DNA of 64,000 nt from Coleophoma eucalyptorum (Eukaryota; Ascomycota; Leotiomycetes; Helotiales; Dermateaceae): NCBI GenBank assembly GCA_026120035.1, contig JALRME010000031.1, forward strand, positions 473,400 to 537,399, given 5' to 3'. The notes under the pieces were generated by a model that searched no databases, was not told where the DNA came from, and was given only the letters and a program-made list of their open reading frames with translations. Below, piece after piece: positions 56,660 to 64,000 of the stretch. The translations under genes and the position numbers were made by a program. The first letter of the stretch is position 1, and each line of letters opens with the position of its first letter.

Positions 56660-57898
56660 ATGGACGTTGACCATATCTTTGAGCATACACCGCTCCAAAC
56701 CCCAGCCAAACAGATCCGTCTGGTTAAACTCCACCAGTCCAATCTTCGACAAGCAGAGCCATCAAACTTGATCCAATTGAACGTGAATTTCCACAATTTC
56801 GAAGATGTACCCTCATATATCGGCCTCTCTTATACATGGGGTCCGCCAACGCAGACACGGAAGATCTTGCTAAATGGGAGGGCTTTCGAAATTAGAGAGA
56901 ATCTTTGGCAGTTCTTAAACACATGTCGCCAGGCAATGAATCAACATTCCATTAATGCGCAAAGCGGGAGCTGGTCTTTTGAGAGGCAAGATACTTGGAA
57001 CGACCGACAATGTGTCTGGGAGACACAAACAACCATCAGTCTTTCACAACTGGCCACGCAATACCTTTGGATTGACCAGATATGTATCAACCAGTTAGAC
57101 AATGAGGAAAAGAGCCATCAGGTGCAGCTTATGGGCGACATCTATAATCGCGCAGCATCGGTTTGTGCATGGCTCGGCATAGCAGACGAAGATAGCAAGC
57201 ATGCTAGGTTGTACATTGAGGGGCAAGGAACTGGACCTCTCTCAATTCGATCTTCAATTTCAACATCTCCAAATACAAAGGAAATGGCCGTCAAAATACT
57301 CCAAAGGTTATATTGGAGTCGGTTGTGGATTATGCAAGAGCTCGCTCGCGCTCAACAGGTTGTCTATGTTTGTGGGAACTGGGCTTGCCTGTGGGATGAC
57401 ATGAGCCGACTTACAGGGCTTGATGGAGCTAACGACTGGGTCACATCCTGCTATGGGGCCTTGACTGTTGCAGCATCACAGCGTACATTACATGAGGTCA
57501 TCATAAACTTTCACAGTACGGAAGGGAGCGTGAAGGACTTTCTACTTTGTGAGAAGAGAATCGACAAAATCTATGGCTTGATGGGCATGGTTATTCCTTC
57601 CCAGAGGGTAGTCGTGGACTACGACAAGTCCGAGGAAAATATCCTTATGGATGTTGTGAGCATTGCGGTGGACACACTAGCGGAAAAAGTATCTCCAAGG
57701 GAATGGGATGAGGGTAAGGCTCAGGAGCCGTATAAAGTGTCTTTAGATGTGGCACGAGCAAGTTCGATTGCTTTGGGGGTAGAATGTCCCACAGAAATGT
57801 ATTTGCGTAACAAGTGGGAGGACAGATTGCTCCATAAAAGGATAATCTGGCATAGAGCATCGCGGTGGCTAAGGAACGTGTACAGCACCATCGAGTGA
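56660..57898 (+). CDS. HET-domain protein, short form
   Basis: An intronless frame of 412 residues from the ATG at 56660. The domain core is present: YIGLSYTWGPP, QYLWIDQICINQLDNEEKSHQ, ASVCAWLGIAD, RLYWSRLWIMQELARA and VYVCGNWACLW, then KRIDKIYGLMGMV. An insert of about 35 residues (HSINAQSGSWSFERQDTWND) separates the first strand pair from the IDQICINQ block. The protein ends after about 90 further residues, without the GDVVCILYGC-type tail seen in the other HET genes here. It is either a naturally short form or truncated at the 3' end. Confidence 0.85.
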   Translation: MDVDHIFEHTPLQTPAKQIRLVKLHQSNLRQAEPSNLIQLNVNFHNFEDVPSYIGLSYTWGPPTQTRKILLNGRAFEIRENLWQFLNTCRQAMNQHSINAQSGSWSFERQDTWNDRQCVWETQTTISLSQLATQYLWIDQICINQLDNEEKSHQVQLMGDIYNRAASVCAWLGIADEDSKHARLYIEGQGTGPLSIRSSISTSPNTKEMAVKILQRLYWSRLWIMQELARAQQVVYVCGNWACLWDDMSRLTGLDGANDWVTSCYGALTVAASQRTLHEVIINFHSTEGSVKDFLLCEKRIDKIYGLMGMVIPSQRVVVDYDKSEENILMDVVSIAVDTLAEKVSPREWDEGKAQEPYKVSLDVARASSIALGVECPTEMYLRNKWEDRLLHKRIIWHRASRWLRNVYSTIE

Positions 57899-58704
57899 TT
57901 TAGGTATAAGTCACTGATACTATGGGTCTCTATACTGTCAGAGCCCTCGCATACAGGTTTGGAGGAAAGGACCCTTCAAGCACTGGTATTCTAGTGGCCG
58001 CAAAGTATTTTGAAGAATCCAGGGCACAATTTAGAAGAGTCGAAGATACATAATGTCCTTCCCTGCGTGGAGAGACGCACCCCGTGGCGAGACAAACCAT
58101 CGGTACTTTAAATTCAGTTGATTCTAGATTTGTGAATCCACCGAAAATTCCTATATTTTTATGTCAGTCATATTACCTGGCCACTCCTAAACAGCCCAAA
58201 CCCCGGCTACTACAAAAATTATGATCGCGTCGTCGCCGCCGCGCTTATTACGGAGAGCGTTAATTCGGAGTAAAATAGGACCCTTCAACGACGGCACCGG
58301 ACTAAGATGTATTCCAGAAGTTGAGTACTAAGACCCTTTTTAGGTCTTAGAAATGTTCTACTACCTTCATTAGGATCTACTTTTAGTAGCTTAGATAGTC
58401 TAGGTTATTAAAGCATCTATTTATGTTCAAGTTTAAGTTTTAACTTTTAATAGAATAATCCAAGTGTTTTAAGCTTGTCCTCCCCACAAGAGGAGGACTG
58501 TGATCCTTAAATACATCAGACATACCCCTCCTAGCGTAACGACGCAAGGGAGATATTCTCCCTCCCGTCGACGTTACCCCTCTCTCTGCCTTATCCTACC
58601 CGTACGGACATCCCACAACCGAAGAACTCTGTAGAAGTCCCCTAAGAATCTTGTAAGGATACAGGATTATCCAACATATATAGATATTTTTTATAAGTTA
58701 TATA
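57899..58704. other. A+T-rich gap with hairpins and a GC-rich inverted-repeat copy
   Basis: No gene. A hairpin TAAGACC-N6-GGTCTTA lies near 58329-58348 and another GTCCTC-N7-GAGGAC-type arm pair near 58478-58498. A repeat copy at 58224-58290 is listed separately. Some of this may be remnant transposon or LTR sequence, which I cannot assign. Confidence 0.4.
58224..58290 (+). repeat. Inverted-repeat partner A of the segment at 63362-63426
   Basis: ATCGCGTCGTCGCCGCCGC (58224-58242) is found exactly, on the opposite strand, at 63408-63426. Weaker similarity continues for about 45 bp with GAGAGC and TAGGACCC in the same order. The two copies bracket transposon copy 2 and the last HET gene. Confidence 0.55.
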
Positions 58705-60561
58705 ACGTGACTTATGGGCTAACGCTTAGTATGGGCTAACGCTTAGCGAACCTTACATTTCTACTCTAGATCTTGTTCTACGACCTACACATTCATTCAA
58801 TTCCACCTCTGAATCACTTGAAATATTCTCTAGCTCTTCTTCTTCAATATCCTCTTCTAATTCTTTAATTAGACGCTTTCGTGGCCGCCCTCGTGGTTTT
58901 TTCTCTTTAGGCTTTTCCTCTACCTCGTGTACGATTTTTAGTACTTCCTCTGTACTAAATACAAATTTGCCTTCTAATTGGATTCTCTTGCCTTTAGTCC
59001 TTTTCTTTCGTGTTTGAAGTAACTCTTTACAATTAGAGAGCTCTTTTCGAAGTAGGGTTATTTTAGCGTTTTGAGATTTAATTATATAGGTTAATCGCTT
59101 AGTATATCGTCGAGCTAGTGATACAGGAGAGTTAGTACCTAATATAGCTGAATTAAAGACTCGATTTGCTTGTCGTAGCTTTGTTCCATCTGGAGGAGAG
59201 CTTGTAAGTACTAATAGGTCTAGATTTGGACTAGTACTCTTTGTTTGTGGAGTAGAAAGTAGCTAGGCTGCTATAAATAGAAGCGTATCAAGTACTTTTC
59301 TTAGGTAAAAAGGTACTAGGCTAGCTCCCCTTCAGCCAGCTTTTATATTAGAAGTCGTAAGAGCCTTGGGCCTGATTCTCTGAAAGAGTTCTAGCCATTC
59401 AACTCGCTAGATTCGTCTTATACTAGCCCGAGAATATCGGTCGACTTTAGAAGCGTAATATCGCTTTATTAGCCTATATACCCTAACATCAAGAGGCTAG
59501 AGCAAATAAGAGTAATAAGGAGGTAGTATAAGTATATCAATATCCTACTCTATACAAGTAGTAATTAGATTCCCTGTAATATAGCTTGAATGGCCGTTCA
59601 TAATCAGAAGTCGAGGCCGGTCACCTAATACCTTCTTAGATTCTAGCTGGAAAACCCTCTAAAACCACTCAAATCTATAGCTATTCGAGGTCTAGCCACT
59701 TTTACTAGTTGAGAACTACTAGCTAGGTAGAGAATCTATTGGAATCCAGCTAGTATTCGTGTTCTGGCCTTTAAAAATGACTAAGGGGTGAAAGAGCCTC
59801 TCTAGTAGCATTAATACACTTAAGTATAGTTATCCACTCCTGCTTACTAGCTGTAACCTTCTAATTAGATTTTAGGGTAGAGTTAACGATAATACGTATA
59901 GTTTAAGTACCCCTAACTACAAACCTAGTCTCGTCTATATTATATACGTCCTCTAGTCTATAGTTCCGTTCTATAAAATACGTCTAGAACGCGTCGTACT
60001 AGGCCTAAATCTTCTCTAGAGTAGCATCCTTCGCTCGATAGGAGTCTAATTAACGGGAATAGTATACCTAAAGCTCTAGATATCGTTCAAGGAACCTATA
60101 GATCCATTCCTAGCTAATTTTAGGAGGTTGAAGAGAAAGAGGTGACTAACGCGACGCGATAAGAACTTATCGACTTCTAATCTCCTAGGCTATTTCTTTT
60201 AGTAACGTAGGTGTCGCTAGGTATCCAGTAGCTGTTAGACGTATAATCCATCGTATAAGAGTATTCTCTTCAGCTGGTAAGAGGATCTAAGTTGATTCAT
60301 TGGCCTAGCGTCGCGTTTTGCGTTCTCTCATTCTTGCACCAAGTATAGTCCGATCAACTTTAAAGTGTATAGTAGCAGTAGTAATCGTTATAAACGTATA
60401 ATCTTGGAGTACTTGTATAGCCTTTTGAATATCCTCTTCAGTATAAGTACGTTTGGTGGCACTTTTATAGCCTATGGCTAGAGTTGTAAAGGGTTAAACC
60501 CTAGAGGGTAGGGTTGGATGAGCGTTAGCCTATACTGAGCGTTAGCCCATAAGTCACGTTA
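58705..60561 (-). mobile_element. Pot2/Fot-like pogo DNA transposon, copy 2, complete but decayed
   Basis: 1,857 bp between TA dinucleotides (58703-58704 and 60562-60563). Inverted ends start ACGTGACT and carry two abutting 17-bp units (TATGGGCTAACGCTTAG at 58713-58729 and 58730-58746). The right end has the same plan with a few substitutions. The unit sequence differs from that of copy 1, so this is a separate lineage of the same transposon type. Coding sense is on the minus strand and is full of stops. Confidence 0.88.
58753..60470 (-). pseudogene. Pogo-type transposase with AT-hook tail, inactivated
   Basis: Read on the minus strand from about 60470: TKRTYTEEDIQKAIQ, HFKVDRTILGARM, later ISEEWIYRFLERY, the first catalytic Asp in VYNIDETRF and a TSWIPI-like block. 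The C-terminus has KKPRGRPRKRLIKELEE, an AT-hook-like Arg-Gly-Arg-Pro motif followed by an acidic tail ending at 58753. Numerous TAG/TAA codons interrupt it and no start codon survives. The left limit is set by the stop and the right limit is approximate. Confidence 0.8.
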
Positions 60562-60998
60562 AAAAAAACCATTTATATCGTAAAGAGGGATTAATACTAT
60601 TAAGTTTAGATAAACCTTAACTACAATCAAAATCGTGCTATAAAGTGTATTAGATTATAGATTCTAGATATTTTAGAACCCTTTATATCTTAGGTATTAT
60701 ATAACTAAATTAGGCTACTACTACTATCTTGCCTCGCTTGCAAGCACTTAGCTCTTTATTCTTTATAACATTCGAGTCTATTATACCTAGAGGACGTCGT
60801 GGTGTAGGCATTCTGTCGATCTAGGAAATAGGTGTCGAAATTAGAAGACGCGTCGGAACGCGAAATTCTCTCCGCGTATTTCGGAGACATTTTAGCGCCA
60901 ACCATGCAGCCTTGCTTATCACAACATTTCCTGGACACACAACATGTTGTCCAGACATGAAGCTGATATGAAGCCTACGGGCTTAAAAGGAATGTAGT
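60562..60998. other. A+T-rich gap, promoter side of the last HET gene
   Basis: No coding sequence is supported. Minus-strand frames across 60756-61209 overlap the HET exon and are shadows. Confidence 0.45.
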
Positions 60999-63136
60999 AT
61001 GTTTCTATTCCAGTCACGGCGAAGAAGCCGAGGCCTGTACTCAACGTCAATCTCCGGGGATCGTATAAGAATCCTGACGATAGCCCCTGGCACATCGGAT
61101 GACCCCATTTATTGCAGCCTGCACGAGATGCAACTGCAAAACGCGGTGCCCTACAAGGCTCTATCTTACTCATGGAAAAATGGGCAGGATGCTGATACCC
61201 TTGTTGCAATCACCTGTGACAAGATACCCGTTCATATCAGCTCCAATTTACACTCGGCATTGCGGCAGCTGAGGCAACAGCGTGAGGCTGTGTGGATATG
61301 GATAGACTCTATTTGCATCAACCAGAAGAATAACGATGAGAGGACAGCCCAAGTGGGAATTATGCGCGATATCTATGCACGGAGTACAGAGGTCGTGATA
61401 TGGCTTGGCGAGTCTGGTGCCGTGGACGACTTGGGAGAGATAATCATGCCTTTGCTAGCGCCGGACGATAGAGGGTCTCTATATACATGGCACGGCGACA
61501 GGAGAGATTTGCCAAAATTAAGAGCTTATGTCTCCAAAGAGGCGGGAGCGTATCGAACTACAGGCTACGAGGAGACTACGAAGGATGTTTTCGGCGCATT
61601 TTACGTCCTTCATGCACTCATCAGCGGCATGGAAGCCTCGAACATTATGGAGCTTCGGCACCTGTCGAGGACAGGTGCTATTCTAAGGGGGTTTGAAGCT
61701 CTCATGAGACAGAGATGGGTTAGTTTTTCAAATATCATGCTCTGCACGATGCTTATTCTGTCTAGTGGACTCGGGTCTGGGTGGTGCAAGAAGTTGTAGT
61801 TGCAGAGAATGCAACAATCCGCTATGGCAAATTATCCGCGCCGTGGAAGTTCTTCTCTCAAGCGGCATCCGTATACGAGAAAGCACGACTGGCAGCAAAT
61901 GCGGATTCCATCTATCCCTATCTGAAAGAGCAATCGTTGACCCGATTCTCACGTATGATTCTGGAAATCGAAACAACAAGGATCGATTGGAACAAACTTG
62001 AACCAGTCGGTTTGTTGTCTTTGCTTCGCAAATTCAGAGCTAGGTCGGCATCAGATGAAAGAGATAAGGTCTTCGCGCTTCTGGGCTTGGTTAGATTCTG
62101 GCGTTTCAATGAGCAGAAGATCGTGCCGGATTATCATCTTAATGCTATCAAGATTTCTCTTGAGACAACGAAGAACCTGCTGGTCAGCGTTGGATCACTC
62201 TCTGCCCTAGCCGGGACACTGCGATATAACGAGCTCTACGACTCGAACCCTTCCTGGGTCATTGATTGGAGCTGTCCACCAGCGACAAACGAGGAGACAA
62301 GACTAGGAAACCTCCTTTGGTACGACGCTGGTGGAACGGATGGATTGATCGAACTTCACAAGCAACGTGCGTTGAAGGTCGAAGGGTTTCATCTCAGTGA
62401 AGTGATAGTAGTAGGGGAAGAAATGGTAGACACAAGCATCACTCGAATACGTTTAGTGATTCAAAGTTGGGCTCAGCTCTGGGGCAAGTTCATCGGCTCA
62501 AATACACATTTGAATCGCGAGTACGTCGGAGGACAAACGGTCCTGGGCGCTTTCTGGAGAACCCTATGTGGTGACCTCGAGTATCTCGAGCGAGGGGATT
62601 CGAGTACAAACAGATTTCGCAAAGCAGGTGCAGAGGGATCGTTAGCATTTGAGCAACTTCAAGCTGCTGATTACAGGCATCAACGCACAATCTCGATCAT
62701 TGCTGGATTCTGGCAAGAAAGCAATGAGTCTGATCCCGAGATTGCGAGACGTAACGCATTCCATCATGCGGTGGAGTGTGCTTGTAAGGACAGGAGATTT
62801 TTTATCACACGATCTGGCTATATTGGGATAGGTCCACGGAATATATCCAGAGGAGATCGCGCTTTTGTGTTATGTGGTAGTCAGGTCCCGTTTATCTTGC
62901 GAGGGACGTATAGATCTCTAGCTTGTAAGGGCGACGTGGTGGAGACGCTAAGCTCTGCAACCGCTTCCCAGCAAACGTACTTGCCTGCGGGACAAGGTGC
63001 GAAAGCTCCTGAATCTCGGAAGACTTGTAACGAGACGCATCGCAATTTCTTTCATGTTATTGGTGATGCGTATATTCATGGCATTATGAATGGCGAGGTG
63101 TTACATGAAAATGCACAGAGCATTATGTTAGTTTGA
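60999..63136 (+). CDS. HET-domain protein (heterokaryon incompatibility type)
   Basis: Two exons (60999-61718, 61766-63136) separated by a 47-bp intron give 696 residues. The intron falls inside the conserved block and splicing restores RQRWWTRVWVVQEVVVAE. Other HET marks: YKALSYSWKN, WIWIDSICINQKNNDERTAQ, TEVVIWLGESG, DERDKVFALLGLV, NPSWVIDWSCPP and the tail GDRAFVLCGSQVPFILR. A 60-residue insert (LPKLRAYVSKEAGAYRTTGYEETTK region) lies between the WLGE and RWW blocks. It follows transposon copy 2 by 440 bp but shows no damage. The function is non-self recognition or cell death, by family. Confidence 0.9.
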
Positions 63137-63903
63137 ATTCTCTATATACTGGTTACTTTTTCTAAGGCATTCTAAACTTTACATTGCAGTTAGAGGGCAA
63201 TACTGTAGTAGCTGTTAGTAACGACATCGTATAACATAGCGCATCCCAGCCGCCACAAGACTGACAGTAGCGTTTTGGTATTATAATAAAACTCTAATAT
63301 TCTTATCTAATCGGTCTATGAGTTTAAAGGGTGGAAAAGCTTGATAGTAGTGTTGTGAATCGAGGGGTCCTAGTATAGTATAATGGGAGGCTCTCTTTAT
63401 ATTCAAGGCGGCGGCGACGACGCGATAAAAAAACTTCAGAATTAATAGGTTCGTAGTGTTCGGGGGAGGTATGTAATACAACCGAAATAAAAATAAATAG
63501 AAAATTCTAATGTGTTCACAGATTTAAAGTCGCTTGAACTCGAATTACCCACAATTTGTCTCGTTATAGGGTGCATCTCGGGATGCAGGGAAAGACGTTA
63601 CACGTCAAAGATCATTTCTTGGACTTATTGAGTGTACAGACATACTGTAGCGACTTGCAGGTGCTATGCATCAAATGCAATAGATGACCTCACCTCAGCG
63701 ATGTGCAATGCCTCAAAGAGAGACCTGGGTCTAGAAGCTGACGAGCATTTTCCTATTGCGAAATAATAAAGATTCCGATAAGGTTTTAATTAGCTTAGAT
63801 GAAATTCTACGATTTCCAGATTTAAAAACTATCGACTTCATGTTTGGGTATTTAGGTTATAATAAAATACCAAAATCCCCCAAAGGTGAAGTTGCACTGC
63901 TTA
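63137..63903. other. A+T-rich gap
   Basis: 3' flank of the HET gene. No gene seen apart from the repeat copy at 63362-63426. Confidence 0.5.
63362..63426 (-). repeat. Inverted-repeat partner B of the segment at 58224-58290
   Basis: The reverse complement of 63408-63426 equals 58224-58242, with weaker matching words continuing to 63362 (GGGTCCTA, GCTCTC). See partner A. Confidence 0.55.
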
Positions 63904-64000
63904 ACGTATTTCCCAAGCGAGTTGAACACCCAAGCGAGTTGAACACTAGAACGCGCTACGCGTCATACTGCCTACATTATACTTACATCCTACAATGCTA
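63904..64000. mobile_element. Left end of a third Pot2-like element, cut by the window edge
   Basis: After TA (63902-63903) comes ACGTATTT and then two abutting 17-bp units, CCCAAGCGAGTTGAACA (63912-63928 and 63929-63945). This is the same terminal plan as the two complete elements, with a different unit sequence. The other end and any transposase lie outside the window, so the call rests on the terminal plan alone. Confidence 0.55.

Noticed and set aside
58140..58700. Possible solo LTR between copy 2 of the transposon and the short HET gene
   Set aside because: Hairpins and a GC-rich core are present, but no TG...CA ends with target duplication could be fixed, so no element was called.
61719..61765. 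Break between two reading frames in the last HET gene, looking like a pseudogene
   Set aside because: A 47-bp GT-AG intron lies exactly inside the conserved RWW-x-R-x-WVVQE block and splicing restores it.
63912..63945. Doubled 17-bp words (also at 51731 and 58713) as possible CRISPR-like arrays
   Set aside because: Only two abutting copies, no spacers, located exactly at transposon ends, and the genome is eukaryotic.

Overview
The window reads as nuclear DNA of a filamentous ascomycete (Pezizomycotina). The genes carry many short introns (mostly 47-70 bp, GT-AG, two GC-AG), and the families are typical of that group: Zn2Cys6 regulators, HET-domain proteins, RTA1 proteins, large MFS permease families, an NLP protein, GH30 and Pot2/Fot-type pogo transposons. 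I cannot name the species. No rRNA, tRNA, CRISPR or bacterial-style operon was seen. Gene density is moderate, with long A+T-rich gaps, several decayed genes, and transposons whose reading frames are full of stop codons, as expected after C-to-T (RIP-like) decay.

Layout. 1-16 kb is a mix of intact metabolic and transport genes (amidohydrolase, sugar-type MFS, a conserved protein of unknown function, Dal5/pantothenate-type MFS) with gene remains: an ABCC transporter with its middle deleted, a HET N-terminal fragment, an Mpv17-family remnant, a DUF1593 remnant and a copied 5' piece of a HET gene. 17.7-19.6 kb is an intact HET gene. 19.9-31.2 kb looks like one catabolic locus: two divergent Zn2Cys6 regulators, an amidase-signature hydrolase, a 2-oxoglutarate/Fe(II) dioxygenase and an NCS1 nucleobase-type permease. 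It fits import and oxidative plus hydrolytic breakdown of a nitrogenous ring or amide compound, but the substrate is unknown. 31.4-32.4 kb holds an alcohol dehydrogenase fragment and a GNAT acetyltransferase. 33.2-37.9 kb is a Zn2Cys6 regulator flanked by two RTA1 membrane proteins.

39.4-45.6 kb carries genes of plant-interaction or nutrition type: a secreted GH30 glycosidase, a TauD-type dioxygenase and a secreted NLP (NPP1-domain) protein. 45.9-51.2 kb is a 14-helix MFS exporter followed upstream by a Zn2Cys6 regulator. Both promoters carry the same TTTCGG-N5-CCGATC motif, so the regulator may control itself and the exporter.

51.7-64 kb is a HET/transposon block: two complete but decayed Pot2-like elements (about 1.86 kb, TA target duplications), the left end of a third at the window edge, and three HET genes between them. 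All three transposon ends share one plan: ACGT terminus, 4-5 further bases, then two abutting 17-bp repeats. The HET genes (four intact, two fragments) suggest an expanding, turning-over allorecognition or immune gene family.
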